Source of the DNA: Corticium candelabrum
Taxonomy: Eukaryota; Porifera; Homoscleromorpha; Homosclerophorida; Plakinidae
Length of the DNA stretch: 64,000 nucleotides
Reading direction: 5' to 3'
NCBI RefSeq assembly: GCF_963422355.1
Contig: NC_085092.1
Span: 7,155,466 to 7,219,465, forward strand
In this document: piece by piece, positions 45,971 through 58,866 of the stretch
Layout of the letters: the number at the start of each line of letters is the position of its first letter
Numbering within the stretch: position 1 is the stretch's first letter
Notes under the pieces: model-generated
Seen by the model: only the letters and a program-made list of their open reading frames with translations
Database searches by the model: none
What the model was told of the DNA's origin: nothing
Program-made: the position numbers and the translations under genes

Positions 45971-46789
45971 TTAAGGTAATTATGTGTCACGTGACTTTGA
46001 TTTAGGGACATATTTTTGCGTCATTATTTTAAAATTTATTTGTAAATGTGCTGTAAAGTATAGTGATGTGCTATCAATCGAATTGAACAATAATATCTGT
46101 AAACAATAGTTTAACGAGATTCTGTCCAACATGATATACGTATTACTGGAATTGTATATTTCGTTTGCTGCATCAAATCAAGGAAAATGATTGAAAGGAA
46201 GACAGACAGACAGACAGACACAGAAAACACGTGCAATTTATGGCAGTACAGTGTTAGCGAGTCCTATTTGCGTTATCACACATGAAATTACGTATTACTG
46301 AATTAATTAATTAATTGAAATATTTACAACATTTTATGCCTGTGTGTTTGGGAGTCCAAGGTTAGGAAATGCTAACGCGCGTTAGTGTTATTTCCTGAGC
46401 CTTCAGATGAAGCACACTAGTACACGTTATAAACTCGTTTATGTAATAGTATTGTGTTGAATAAGCGTAGAAGTCGTAGTTTTTTAATAGATTGATGACG
46501 TTCACTTGCAGAGCAAGTTCTCACAGAAGAAAACACACAAAGGCAGTCTTTACGTGACACCAACCCATCTTATCTTTCACAATCAAACCGTAGGAAGAGA
46601 AACATGGGTAAGGATAATGAGTGATAGGATACTGTCTGTCTGGGTACAGTAACCGTACGTATACATGTTTGTATGTATGTTTGTTTGTTCATTTACTGGT
46701 TTGTCAATTTGTCTGTCTGTTTGCTTGTTTGTCTTTTGTTTATTTGTTTGTTGCGTTTCCTGTTGTCTGTCTGTTTGCCTGTTTTGTTT

Positions 46790-46863
<74 letters not shown>

Positions 46864-46946
46864 TGTGTGTCTGTGTGTCTGTGTGTCTGTGTGTCTGTGT
46901 GTCTGTGTCTGTGTGTCTATGTGTCTGTGTGTGTCTGTGTGTGTCT

Positions 46947-46993
<47 letters not shown>

Positions 46994-46994
46994 T

Positions 46995-47027
<33 letters not shown>

Positions 47028-47030
47028 CGC
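46790..47030. repeat. (TG)n / (TGTGTGTC)n microsatellite
   Basis: A long TG run with regular TC interruptions, greatly expanded relative to the ~20 bp at 10013-10032 in copy 1. Overlapping frames are artefacts. Confidence 0.97.
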
Positions 47031-47400
47031 GTGCAGGTGCTTGTGCATGTGTCTGTCTGTTTGTATTTGTATGTCACATCTAGGACTTTGTTGTAGGCAC
47101 CAGAATTTTGTTTATGTGGTATGTGTCTTCCAATTTGTGTTTTTGTGGTTAGCTGTTGCATACTCACATCTTACAAGTGGAAACGCTACCATTAAACACG
47201 AAAGGCTTGCCCTTGAAGATGACCTACAAAACATTCAGATCATTCACATTCATCATTGCTAAAGATCGTGAATGCCAAGACCTCTATGATACTCTGGTGC
47301 ACTTCTGAACCAAGTGAGTGTTAAGCATGATCAACAAAGATACAAGATGTTGGTATGTAGAGGCATAGATACTTTACGTAGGGTCCGACTTTAGGGGACT

Positions 47401-48420
47401 CTACGTAGTATTTGACTGGATGCAAGAAGCACTGCTTTCTGTAAGTGCTGCAGGTTGTGATGACCTGGAATAATGTCTAGCCACCGTGCAATACCTACGT
47501 GCACTGTGCCCAGTGCTCCCAACACCACTGGAACAACCAGTGCTTACCTTCACCCGCAGGTCACTGTACTTCGTCGACTTCTCGGCCTGTTTCCTGGCGA
47601 TGTTACCTTCAGTAGGACAGCTGATATCAATAAGAAGACAAATGTTTGTCTTCTTATTTCTGAAACAGATGTCAGGACAATTGGCAACAATCTTTCTAGC
47701 AGTAAGGATGACTGTATCCCACATCATAGTAATGTCATCCGTCTCCACAAGTCTATCATGATGATGCCGGTACCATCTGCTCTCCACTGAAACCCCAAAA
47801 TGACGACAAATGTCCCAGTGGATAATGGAGGCCACCTGATTGTGTCGATCGGTGTTACTGTGTAGTCTGTGCCAAGGCACTACAACCTGCCACAATGTGG
47901 TCAACTGTTTCCATGTCTACACTGCACAAGCGGCAAATGGGACTGACATTTCGATGCAGAATGTTGTGCTCATAACACCGACTTTGGTCTTGAGCAGCAA
48001 CAACCAGTCCCTCAGTTGCAGCAGGAAGATTGGATGGCTTCAGCCGTCTGTAGGTGGTTTCTCAGTGAGACGGCGATACTGACCATGCATTGGTTTTCTG
48101 CTCCAGGACTGTACAAGAACCGCTCCATACAGAAATATTTTGCATCCGTCTGAGGTGCTTGCTCGAAGACACCATCACACAGGATGGTTCCACTTCCATG
48201 CAGGCTCTTTGACTTGTTGTCTTTAGAGAGACTCCCCTGCAGCTGTGCAGTAAACTGCCTGGCCATGCATTGGATCAAATGAGAGGACTTCCTAGCATCA
48301 CACTCCTGTACCATGTGCATAAATCCCCACAATACAAGACTGATATGTTGACTCGATCTGTTGTAACCTTCGACCACCCTGGGTGCACGGAGTGTACAGC
48401 CGGTCAACGACTGCCGCACA
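47401..48420 (-). pseudogene. LINE fragment C: restriction-like endonuclease end
   Basis: Closest to fragment A of the other unit, with an extra internal deletion near 47540 and frameshifts. It retains DICFRNKKTNICLLIDISCP. The sister of fragment B is missing here. Confidence 0.72.
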
Positions 48421-48422
48421 AT

Positions 48423-48655
48423 TTTAGTATTTATATTTATTATTTATATTTATTATTTATTATTTATTTATTATTTATTATTATTTATTTATTTATTTAT
48501 TTTATATTTATTTTTTATTTATTATTTATTATTTATTTATTATTTATTTATTATTTATTTATTATTTATTTATTATTTATTTATTATTTATTTATTATTT
48601 ATTTATTATTTATTTATTTATGATATATTTATTATTTATTTATTTATTTATCTAT
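48423..48655. repeat. (TTTATTA)n array
   Basis: A single array followed by the same unique sequence (tatttatactttatcatggg) that follows the second array in copy 1. Confidence 0.95.
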
Positions 48656-49384
48656 TTATACTTTATCATGGGTGATATACTGTACACATAACTACGTGAG
48701 AGTCATTCTGTTGATGTTGTAGATTCATATGATGAGATATATGCATTTCACTACTCTCTACAAGAGAAGAAATTTAGCCGCGAGGACGGCCGGTCTATTT
48801 TCCATCACGATAAAGAGTTTGGTCGAATGGGCATTCCCAACGACTACTGGCATTACAGTCCATTGAATGAGAACTACAAGGTTAGTGCGATTGGTGTAAG
48901 AAGGTGGAGAGTTGGTGTGACATGCCGTTTGTTGTAGCTTTGTCAGACGTATCCTGAGTGGCTGTATGTGCCGATTGGCGTGAGTGAAGAAGTCGTGAAT
49001 GACAGTGCTAAGTTTAGGAGTCGAGAGAGTGTACCAACATTGTCATATTACCACCAAAAGACACAGGTGATGGATATAGTTCACATTGGATTGTGTGTGT
49101 CTGTCTATTTACTTAATTATTTTTGCTTATTTTTTGTTTATTTGTCTGTTTATTGATCTGTTTGTTCGTCTGATTGTTTGTCCGTTAGGTGGAACTTTGA
49201 TAAGGTGATAAAGGGAGGAAGTTATTCTAATGTGGCTGCCATTGTCTAGTCGACAACTAACTCAGCTGCAGGTAAGTACACTAAAAGAGATTCAAACTGT
49301 CAATCTGCATGTAAAAATAAATATTTAATATTTGTGGTCAACAAGTGGTCTAAAGGCAGTAAGGGAGTTGAAGGATACTGACAG

Positions 49385-50950
49385 GCACAAATGTTGGTAG
49401 CAAGTCGTTGCAGATCTAGGATAAAAGGTTAGACAATTGGATGGAGGGGCTCCCTTTGAGGGATAATGTTTATAATTTTAAATTTTAGGTCAGAAACGGT
49501 CACATTAAGCGGATAACTGACAATGACATTCAGTCTCTTATATTGGAAATTATGGGAAGAAATGTCAGGTAACCATAAATTGCTGTGATGAAAGAATTTG
49601 TAATGAGATAATTTTACACGCCAGTACGACTTACATCACGTGCCCTGGAGACAGTCACAGTCACAGACAAGGACAGAAGAAAACTTTGGGCATAAAACTA
49701 CCTTTTCTTGTAATGATCATCAAGAACTTGAAGAAATATTTCACTTTTAAAGTGACGGTATATGATGCTTTGTTGCTGCTTTATTTCATCATTTTTAATG
49801 AAATGGTTGTGGTGGTAGGTGCTGGATGATAAAGGAGTTAGACGGCGTTTTAGAGCTTCCAATTATCAGTCGACAACAAGAGTGAAACCATTCATATGTA
49901 CAATGCCTATGAGACTTGATGAGGGATGGAACCAAGTTCAGATATTGCGAGTAGCCGTGCTTATATTACTACTGTGTTTAGTGCAGAGAGAAATGTAAGC
50001 TTTATGTACAATACTTTACAGTGGATTTTATCTTTTAGTATTACATACTGTACTGTATTCTAGTGTACTGAGAGATGCATTTATAGACATTTATACACAT
50101 TTATACACATTTATAGACATTTATACACATTTATAGACATTTCAGTCTTATAAGACTACAAGACTTAGAGATGTATTTTTCTGAATTTTGAATTTTACAG
50201 GTGATCAGCACGTGGTAAATTGATGTTTGTATTGTCTTCAATTTTGTACATAATAGTTGCATCTAACTAATTTCTGATGTGTAAGACTCAGTTGCATGTG
50301 TACAAGTCTACTAATTCTCTTACATCTACTTGTAAACATCTACTTAGGGGGTCAGCACCTACCATAAAGTATGAGCTAAAAAGTGCTTTACTTGAGATAT
50401 TGACATGTTAATTGATTTGGTTGATAAAGGGTGGTAGCTACTTTACTCAAAGTTGAGTAATTCTAATGTGGCTGCAATTGTCTAGTTGACAACTACTGGT
50501 AACTCAGTTGCAGTTTTGGAACAGTTAGTTAGAGAGCTTCAAACTGTCGTAGGCAAATAGAATGTAAATGTTCTGTGGTCAACAAGTGGTCTAAAGGCAG
50601 TAAGGGAATTGAAATGTTCTTACAGACACGAAACTTTAGCACAAGGCTTGACTTCAACGTTTAATTAAGATTTTAATGGTTTGAGACTTGACCAAAATCA
50701 AGTACGGTATTGCAATGTATTTTGTTCTCATTCATAATTGTCTTTCTTGTTTAACTTGTCTGACTTTACACGGAGGGCATATGGGACAAACTACAGTGAA
50801 ACTCTTCGAGTCCAACTTCATGCCAACTCTCGTATTCGTAGAGTATATTTCTCTGATCGTCTCTACTCTGAAGATGAACTGCCAGCAGAATTCAAGTTTT
50901 TCTGCCGGTCTCTCAAGCAGCAGAGCAGAAGTGACATCAAGAAACTCTAG
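49385..50950 (+). pseudogene. CFAP20: CFAP20 pseudogene, copy 2
   Basis: Exons near 49385-49428, 49499-49568 ([20 protein letters not shown]), 49625-49757 (CPGD...[17 protein letters not shown], in frame), 49819-~49941 ([20 protein letters not shown], ending WNQVQ) and 50750-50950 ([15 protein letters not shown], then [11 protein letters not shown]). Lesions differ from copy 1: Trp to TAG at 49417-49419 in the QIWD motif and a one-base loss near 50899 that replaces the conserved C-terminus. The last exon lacks a visible acceptor, as in copy 1. Confidence 0.82.
50078..50145. repeat. 10-bp minisatellite, short allele
   Basis: About six to seven units of tttatacaca/tttatagaca, against about fifteen at 14445-14590. 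Confidence 0.9.
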
Positions 50951-51992
50951 AGATTCTACATTCTATATCATAAACAATAGAGAGAAAAGAAAGATAGCCT
51001 AGACTGTATTGTTGACAACAGTTTCTATGGTTGGGATCACTAAATAGAGAGGTTAAGTGGCTTTCTCTAGAGCAGCAGTCTCTGTTACTGGAAGTAGTTG
51101 TCATGAGTGTGACACATTTGTGTAACAGAAAAATGACACACATTGATGCTTCTTCACAACAAATAATGACTCGTGTGCATTATGGATACAAAATTAATTA
51201 AAATAAATGTTTATTGAATGTTGATGTCAAATATTAAATTAGCCAGCTGATCACTCAGTAAACGCTGAAAATAATAAAAAACTATTTCAATTATTTATTT
51301 ATCTATTTGTTTATTTTATTTATTCCTACAAATAACACACACACACACACACACACATGCATGTTACAACTTACAATCTATAGATTTTAGTTCATTGCAA
51401 CAAGAGAAAGTGATACCAGTGCAGTATCTGTATCTTTATAGTTCATATGAGGATAGAATGTAGGTTGATGGTCATTATTTAATAAGCTGAATATACGTAA
51501 TTAAAACCATTAATGGGATATCACTTAACATCTGAGTGTGGTAAACAAATACATTAGTCACTTCTGAGCGCAAAGTCAACGCGAACAGAAAGTAGAACTC
51601 GTTTATCCAAACAAATAATTAAGGTAATTATGTGTCACGTGACTTCGATTTAGGGACATATCTTTGCGTCATTATTTTAAAATTTATTTGTAAATGTGCT
51701 GTAAAGTATAGCGATGTGCTATCAATGGAATTGAACAATAATATCTGTAAACAATAGTCTAACGAGATTCTGTTCAACATGATATACGTATTACTGGAAT
51801 TGTATATTTTGCTTGCTGCATCAAATCAAGGAAAATGATTGAAAGCAAGACAGACAGACACAGAAAACACGTGCAATTTATGACAGTATAATGTTAGTGA
51901 GTTCTATTTGCGTTATCACACATAAACAATGGCGTATTAATTAATTAATTAATTAACTAGTAAATGAAGCTGTGTTTACACCGTCGCTTCAG

Positions 51993-53201
51993 AGCTACGA
52001 GCGTGTGTGTGTGTGTTTGTGTATGGTGTGCTTGCGTGCGTGTGTGTGTGTTTGGTGTTTGTGTGGTGTCAGTGTATGCGAGCGTGTGTGCGTGTGCTTG
52101 TGTATTTATTGTGAATATTAATGTAAATTTTATTATTTTTGTCTATTTATAGTCACTACCATTAATTAATTAATCATTAGCTTGTTGCTAGAATGTATAA
52201 TTCTTTGAAAACCCAGGGATGCGTCGATGTGATTAAAGATAATTAACTAAATATCATCAATGTCCCACACTACACTTCGAATTCAGTACATGCACATGAC
52301 CGACAGCTGCGTCTCTTGCACGAAGCGGGCTTGTTATCCACGTTATTTCTCAATTCTGCATGTCTAGAGCTTTTGCTTGGATCACTTAGGGTGGACACGA
52401 TGATCATGCTTTCGTCGAGCTGTTGCCATCATCTTTCGTCGATCCGTTGCTATCATTTCTCGTTCCGTTAAAATTTATTGGTCGTAGCTACCGTAGAGAC
52501 AGATGTACGTGCACGGCCAATACTGTGAAGCGACATGTATGTGTAGCGACCGGATCCAGAAGAAAGCATGCAGCGCAACGTTTCCTAGAAATCTTTTCTT
52601 GCAAGACGACGTCGATCGTTCATCATCAGTCCTACTTACGGCTAAAACCTAGTGCTCTCTTGAAGATGGCGGATGACATGTCGGTCGTGCGCAACGCTAC
52701 TGTACATGCATTGTCCCATGGGACCTTCGCTTGGCTTCTTGAAAAACGATGAATTCGTTTGTTTTGCGATTCTTTTGTAAAAATGTAACAGACGCGTACA
52801 ACTGTAGCCTGATTTACTCTGCGCTTCTCAGTTTGAAGATGGTTTAATTAATTAACGTTTTACTATGGATATGACATCTCGGCTTTTCTCTCATAATGCG
52901 CAGGATTGTTACGTCACCCATTGTGGTGTCTCAAAGGACTGCCGATTGGCTCAATAAATTCCCGAGAGTGATTCACGCTGACAAGCTAGCATTACGTCAC
53001 CTACGTTTTACGTCCCAAACGATTGCTGATTGGCTCGACAAACTCCCCAAGCGTGACATACGCTTACAAACAAGCATAGGTAGGTAGGTACATAGCGACA
53101 TACCGACAGACAGACCGGAAGTCAATTCAGCCCGTTTAGAGTAAGCTTCTAGCGAAGCAGTCCACCATTCATTGTGATGTCCTTCTTTTATGCTCGTAGC
53201 T
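51993..53201. mobile_element. TIR family, full copy
   Basis: From agctacgagcgtg to tatgctcgtagct, with a much shorter GT tract than the copy at 16521. It preserves the uninterrupted site (tagcgacataccgacagac) used by the Gypsy insertion in the other copy. Confidence 0.7.
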
Positions 53202-53239
53202 AACTAGTAAATGAAGCTGTGTTTACACCGTCGCTTCAG

Positions 53240-53352
53240 AGCTACGAGCGTATATATTTGCATAGATGTGTGTGTGTGTGTGTGTGTATTTATTGTGAAT
53301 ATTAACGTAAATTTTATTAATTTTTGTCTATTCATTGTCATTATCATTATTT
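53240..53352. mobile_element. TIR family copy, left part, interrupted
   Basis: Starts agctacgagcgta and breaks off at CATTATTT (53345-53352). It resumes at 55253 with the same eight bases and continues to about 55396. Confidence 0.65.
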
Positions 53353-53367
53353 GTTGCATGTTTGGGT

Positions 53368-53662
53368 CAGTGGCGTAACTAGGCATGAGGCAGCCGAGGC
53401 AGTTGCCTCGGTAAATAAAATGGGTGTGGCGTAGCAAAAATTTTGCTATACGTATCAGTTAGTAGATAACAGAAAAGACCGGGAATTCTGCACGGGTTAC
53501 CGAACAGAAGAAGTCCTCTTTCGCCACCGTTCTCGCACTTAGCTAGCGCACGTTCGCGGCACGTGAAGCACTTGCTACTCACGTGACTGAGAAACCTAGA
53601 CGTTAATTAACAAATTTATACAAACTTGCCTCGGTAAACTTTTAATGCTAGTTACGCCCTTG
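53368..53662. mobile_element. hAT-like MITE
   Basis: Ends CAGTGGCGTAACTAG and CTAGTTACGCCCTTG are inverted repeats with two mismatches. The CAGNGGCGTA end is common among hAT elements. Inside, gccgaggcagttgcctcgg forms further small inverted repeats. No coding. Confidence 0.6.
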
Positions 53663-53748
53663 TGGGTGTTTATTCCGCCGTTACTAGGCTTCTTTTTCTC
53701 GTTATATTACACTCCTGCCATAGCAACTCAACCACATGTTGTATATTT

Positions 53749-53776
53749 ACCGGTCAATAAACGTTTATTGACCGGT
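53749..53776. repeat. Perfect 28-bp palindrome
   Basis: accggtcaataaac followed by its exact reverse complement gtttattgaccggt, with no spacer. Confidence 0.95.
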
Positions 53777-54072
53777 CAATATCTGTATACTAATTACTGA
53801 CATAAAACACAACTAACTTAAAACAAAGAATAGCGAAAACCAAAACAAACTAGCAATCACTAGATAGGCGTACCTATTTTAGATTACAAGCTTACTCTTT
53901 ACCAATAATAATGTTCACAGTACTACAGTTTGTAAAGACGCAGTCAGAAATGACAAATGGATTCTCTCTTTCCGCTTCAGACGGCTGTTCCACCTGGACT
54001 ACTTCGTGTCTCTCCCGACTCCTCGACTTTGCGTCAGTGTAATCTGTGTGTGCATGGCCATTATCCAAAAAC

Positions 54073-54336
54073 TTAGCACGCTGCCATTTGCTGCAATTCG
54101 GATGGCTCTCGGTATTGTCTCAGTGCTTGCAGGGTCTTGTGGCCGGTTCTGCCTTGAATGACATGTTCAGGAACTCCCGCTCGAAACAGCCTCGTCGCAC
54201 TAGTAGCTCGAAGAGCGTGGTCGGTTCGAACCGGAAGACCGGCTTCGGCTGTCATCACTTTCATCATTGTAGCCAACGTGTTAGGACCGATTACTTGCTC
54301 TAAATACCAAGGACCAAATGAAGGTGTAGATAACAA
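54073..54336 (-). pseudogene. Crypton-like tyrosine recombinase fragment
   Basis: The minus-strand frame reads TDHALRATSATRLFRAGVPE, then VIQGRTGHKTLQALRQYREP. This is the C-terminal catalytic part of a tyrosine recombinase of the Crypton/DUF3504 kind (HxLRAT, TGHxxxxxLRxY). Upstream minus-strand frames (54508-54739) may be older parts but are unrecognisable. Confidence 0.7.
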
Positions 54337-55130
54337 AGGTTTATATTAGAAGGCTTCTCGGGAAAATCCTGCTGGCAACTTACTTCTACATAGAGATACA
54401 AAATTTTACGTGGCAACGGTCACCAGCTTCTTCACTAGCGTATCTGATAAACCACAAACCACAAAATGCTATTACCTTACAGAGTCACGTTGGAGCTTGA
54501 CTATAATTTACCTTGTGACTTTTTTGTTTGGATGCCGTAAACCACTGAGTCCACCACTATGATTTTTGGATCGATCCGTGCTCAACGTAATTGTAACAGA
54601 CTTTTGACAATCCGTTTGTGGTTTGGCTGCATCTAGTTGTGAATCCTTCGTTGAGCCAAAGTCTGTCTGTCGGTACCTGCTCTTCATGTGGAGCATCCTT
54701 GTTTCGATTACTTCTGCATGCTTCAAATATTCGCATCACTTAACTGTTGCAGGCAGTCGTGTTCTTGCAAATTGTACCCTTGCTGTTCTCGTCTTTTCAG
54801 CAAATCTGCTGTCAAGCTGGCTAATACTAGTGGCATGCTTTTTGAAACCAACGCGTCTTATCTGTCGTCGTCGTCTTGGCCATTAGTACGGTCTTCTTTC
54901 TGATCCGACATCGTGCTGGCAAAACACGTGGATACTATACTGTACTAATACTTTTGAGCACGTGGCTCTAGGGGGCTGACGTGCACGTCAACAACACTTC
55001 ACAGCTGTCAAAATGTGGTTGTTTGACATAAAACTTTAGCTGTCATTGCAATACACAACCACTATAATTCAACTTGAACAATCTATGGACTCTAATTACA
55101 GTAGGATGTTAAACATGCAACAAATAGGTG

Positions 55131-55250
55131 AATGCATGGTAGGGTCGACGATATCCAGTTTATCCTCGATAATTAGCCTCGGCTAATTATCTCGGGAAGC
55201 CCCTCAAGACCTCGGTCAATAAACTGGATATCGTCTCTCTACCATGCATT
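55131..55250. repeat. 120-bp foldback
   Basis: Arms at 55131-55163 and 55219-55250 (aatgcatggtag...gatatccagttta and inverse) pair over about 32 bp. The centre holds a second inverted repeat, aattagcc-tc-ggctaatt. Confidence 0.8.
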
Positions 55251-55395
55251 AACATTATTTATTCATTAACTTGTTGCTTGAATGTATAATTCTTTGAAAA
55301 CACAAGGATGCGTCGATGTGATTGAAGATAATTAACTAAATATCATCAATGTCCCACACTACACTTCGAATTCAGCACAAGTGACAGAAGTGACG

Positions 55396-55522
<127 letters not shown>

Positions 55523-55792
55523 GCAAGAAACTAACACACATTTGCTTCTCTCGACTCAGGAGTATAAATGAGTACCTGGTCATTGGCTGAGGTCCTAAGC
55601 GGCCATCGGCTGTGACATGACATCAGCCACTGGGTCCTGGTGAGACTCTGGGTGCTCACACCACTACACAAGTCGGTGCTCCTGCGAGTGCCTGGCCCTG
55701 CTCCAGGAGTTTGCTAGCGCAGGCCCAGATAATTCAAGCACTTGTACGAAGACGACGGAGCAGACGAACCGTTTTGATCAGTCTGGCAGCTT

Positions 55793-56116
55793 GTGATAGT
55801 TTTCTTGATAGGGAGAGACCCATGGGCCAGTGCTGTGTCTGACATCCGTAATTTGCAAGGTGGGAGAAGTGAGATTAATGTGCAGACGTCCTCTAGTGGA
55901 GCAGCTGGCTTGTTGGCTATCAGAGTACCCAGTATGGCTCCAAATGAAATATTGAAATCTGTGATGGAGTCTGCTCATGATATTGCAGTCGAAGGAATTG
56001 AGAGAACACTCGTATGTTGCTGGGTCAGAAGCTGGAGCTGCTGGTGGGTTTGCAGCTGTCTATGTACCAAAAAATCTGAAGCAAACAGTGATCCTGATGG
56101 TTTGATTCATACATAA
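55793..56116 (+). CDS. Unrecognised 107-codon frame
   Basis: Non-repetitive frame with a protein-like centre (DIRNLQGGRSEINVQTSSSG, LLAIRVPSMAPNEILKSVME, AHDIAVEGIERTL) and a TAA followed by aataaa at 56141. I cannot name the family. It may be an exon or processed remnant of a host gene. The first and last 20 residues look non-coding. Confidence 0.3.
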   Translation: MIVFLIGRDPWASAVSDIRNLQGGRSEINVQTSSSGAAGLLAIRVPSMAPNEILKSVMESAHDIAVEGIERTLVCCWVRSWSCWWVCSCLCTKKSEANSDPDGLIHT

Positions 56117-56882
56117 AGTTGTCAGTCATTCGGTTCTTAGAATAAATCAATTAAAGTTTGCAATGGCACTGGAGTATCCTTGGTGTTCTAAAGCGAGTAG
56201 CATGTTGACCAGTTGCATGTCGTGTCTATATGCTCATTTGCATGGTCAAATACATTATGTCCAGTACTTTCAGTTATTATATATATAAACTGCCATGATG
56301 CGTAGTGATTGTATACAAACTATTTACTTGTGCTGATCGACATTGTATTAGCTGTTTCAGCTTAATATCTTAATGCACTACCAGTGATTTCATTTTCAAT
56401 CATACAGTCTTGTCTATGTGACAAGCGGCTAGTGATCTGGCTGATTGTTAATATTCAATCTGCTGGCTGTTCAATATCAAGTGCGCGTTATTTGGTGGCT
56501 TGTCATATATTACCATTACTGCTTACAGAAAGTCGATCGTCCATCTCATCTGTTTTGGTTTTTCATTTTGTGATTTTACAATTTTTACTGATGTCATCAA
56601 ATGAGTAGAGGGTGATACGTCTATACAGTTAAAATACCATAGTGAGTAGTGTGGCTTAATTTAGATGCAAGATTTTGTCACTGCTGGAATTCTGACATAA
56701 TTGTTAGTATTTTAGTAAAGGTTTTGTAGAAAAGATCTGGAATAGAATGTTTGCATACATTTGTGATGTCATCCTTGCAATAGATGTATCAGTATGTATT
56801 TTGTGGTTGTTGTGTAGTAACATTGTAGCTGTTATGCAGTCAGTATTTTAGATCAGTTTCTTCATCGCTGTGTATTTGCAAG
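56117..56882. other. No gene seen; end matches intron before the Roc exon
   Basis: The last ~80 bases (gtagctgttatgcagtcag... onward) match the intron just upstream of 6318 and 43113. The rest is unassigned. Confidence 0.5.
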
Positions 56883-57065
56883 TGCTGTTGATCGTCTCGA
56901 TCCAGTTGTTAGGGCTGATTATGAAGTTGCTGTGAAAAAGAAGTGGCCAATAATGCGAGAGAACATTGACATGCTTGGTGAAGAAAATGCAGGCAAGACG
57001 ACATTGGGAGATACTTTTCTAGATCAGCCATTTATAGAGAAGAGAGAAAGTACGGTAGGAGCAAA

Positions 57066-57066
<1 letters not shown>
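56883..57066 (+). pseudogene. Third Roc exon copy, truncated
   Basis: Reads the start of the Roc exon (DRLDPVVRADYEVAVKKK, then a P-loop GEENAGKT and FLDQPFIEKREST). The acceptor has decayed (gcag to gcaa), one codon is lost near 56940, and the exon passes directly into TG repeats at the codon for Val after GAN. The rest of Roc, COR, Death, MTMR and CFAP20 is missing in this unit. Confidence 0.88.
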
Positions 57067-57594
<528 letters not shown>

Positions 57595-57879
57595 ATGTTG
57601 AGATGTCTCGTTAGGTTTTGTCGAGGAATGTACAATCATCATGATCATGCTGTGCTGCCTCCGCAATCAACACAATCTTGTCTTGCAAGCATTGTATGAG
57701 AAACAGAGAATTGACGGAAAGAGAAATGAGTCCTAGAACATGTTAATACGTACAACACAGACAGAATCATGGTATAAATAGAATAATAAATCAACAGACA
57801 AGCAGACAGAAACAGAAGTGTATTGCAAGACAAGAGTAACAAAATAATAAATTTTAGTAAGCAAATGTACCTCATGTGT

Positions 57880-58250
57880 TGTAAGATAAGAATGACACAC
57901 ATTGATGCTTCTTGACAACAAATAATGACTCGTGTGCATTATGGATACAAAATAATTGAAAAAAAAATAAATGTTTATTGAATGTTGATGTCAAATATTA
58001 ATTAAATAGCTGACCACTCAATGAACATTGAAAATAATCAAAATTTTATTTCTATTTATGTCAATGTAATTTATTTATTTGTGCAAATAATACACACACA
58101 TGTTACAATTCATTTTCTCTATTATTTATTTCATTCTAGCAGGAGAGTGATACCAATGCAAAAACTTTATGGTTATGAGAATAGAATGTCCTTTTTAATA
58201 AGTTGATGCTCATTAATTAATAAACGAATTAATTAAGTTAATTAACTTAC
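57880..58250. repeat. Shared flank preceding gene 3
   Basis: Matches the sequence after the CFAP20 pseudogenes (15585 onward, 31190 onward, 51120 onward): aagaatgacacacattgatg and aatgtttattgaatgtt. Confidence 0.75.
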
Positions 58251-58261
58251 TAAAATATATT

Positions 58262-58273
58262 TGCGCATGCGCG
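58262..58273. promoter_or_regulatory. NRF1-type palindrome upstream of gene 3
   Basis: TGCGCATGCGCG, 39 bases before the start codon, in the same position as in gene 2. Confidence 0.6.
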
Positions 58274-58311
58274 TATATTAGAAGACGAAGGTTTTACGCA
58301 GCGTTCACAAT

Positions 58312-58434
58312 ATGGACAGAAGGGCTTCGAGTAGAGCTCTTTTTGATGCCGTGTGTGCAAACGATGTAAATAAAGCATCGGCGGCTCTCAAGAAAGGAGC
58401 AGATGTAAACGTAAACGTTGTGTCAAGAGTTCAG
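58312..58434 (+). CDS. Gene 3, first exon
   Basis: ATG at 58312 opens MDRRASSRALFDAVCANDVN, then KASAALKKGADVNVNVVSRV, ending at a gtaaga donor. Same exon as in gene 2, two codons longer, and without the Gly2 needed for myristoylation. Phase 0. Confidence 0.82.
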
Positions 58435-58743
58435 GTAAGAATTGATTGATGTGTAAATTTACAGATCTAGTTTGTAGACTAGAGAGATTGGGTTGGACGT
58501 TGGTAAATGAGGAAATGTATGAGAAAGTGACGATCATTTACGATGTTGAGGTGGCGTTGGTTGGAAGTGCCGCCTCATTTTCTCTCTACCGGTATTAGTG
58601 AATGAATCGTTTCGTCTCATGCGCTCCTACGTCGTTGCTTTGCTGTCGTTGTCGTTCTAATATGGTCACGCCCTTTACACATGTCACGTGACCTACACTG
58701 CACAAACTTCATTGACTTTAATAGCCAATTGTGTATTTCGTAG

Positions 58744-58866
58744 GGATGGTATGGTGGTGTGTATGGTCTTCCATCAGCGTTGCAAGTAGCATGTGCTGAT
58801 TCATTGATTGAGATGGTAGACTTGCTGCTACAACATCAAGCAAACATAAACTATCATGAGGAATCG
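58744..58866 (+). CDS. Gene 3, ankyrin exon 2
   Basis: 41 codons, LPSALQVACADSLIEMVDLL, with acceptor tttcgtag and donor gtaaga. Counterpart of 32049-32171, with few substitutions. Confidence 0.85.

Larger units (their letters stand above)
46512..49066 (+). pseudogene. MTMR6/7/8-like pseudogene, N-terminal exons, copy 2
   Basis: Exons 46512-46607, 47153-47314 (approx.), 48723-48880 and 48938-49066 match those of copy 1. It shares the one-base deletion near 47303 but lacks copy 1's two later stops: here codons read TCA at 48725 and AAGTTTAGGAGTCGAGAG without TGA. No catalytic exon follows. Less decayed than copy 1, but still not a working gene. The intron holds one antisense LINE fragment. 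Confidence 0.78.
53353..55252. mobile_element. Compound insertion flanked by 8-bp CATTATTT repeats
   Basis: 1.9 kb separates two halves of a TIR family copy and is bracketed by CATTATTT (53345-53352 and 55253-55260), a size fitting hAT-type duplication. Inside are an hAT-like MITE, a 28-bp palindrome, a Crypton-like recombinase fragment and a foldback. It may be one element or a nest of several. Confidence 0.5.
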
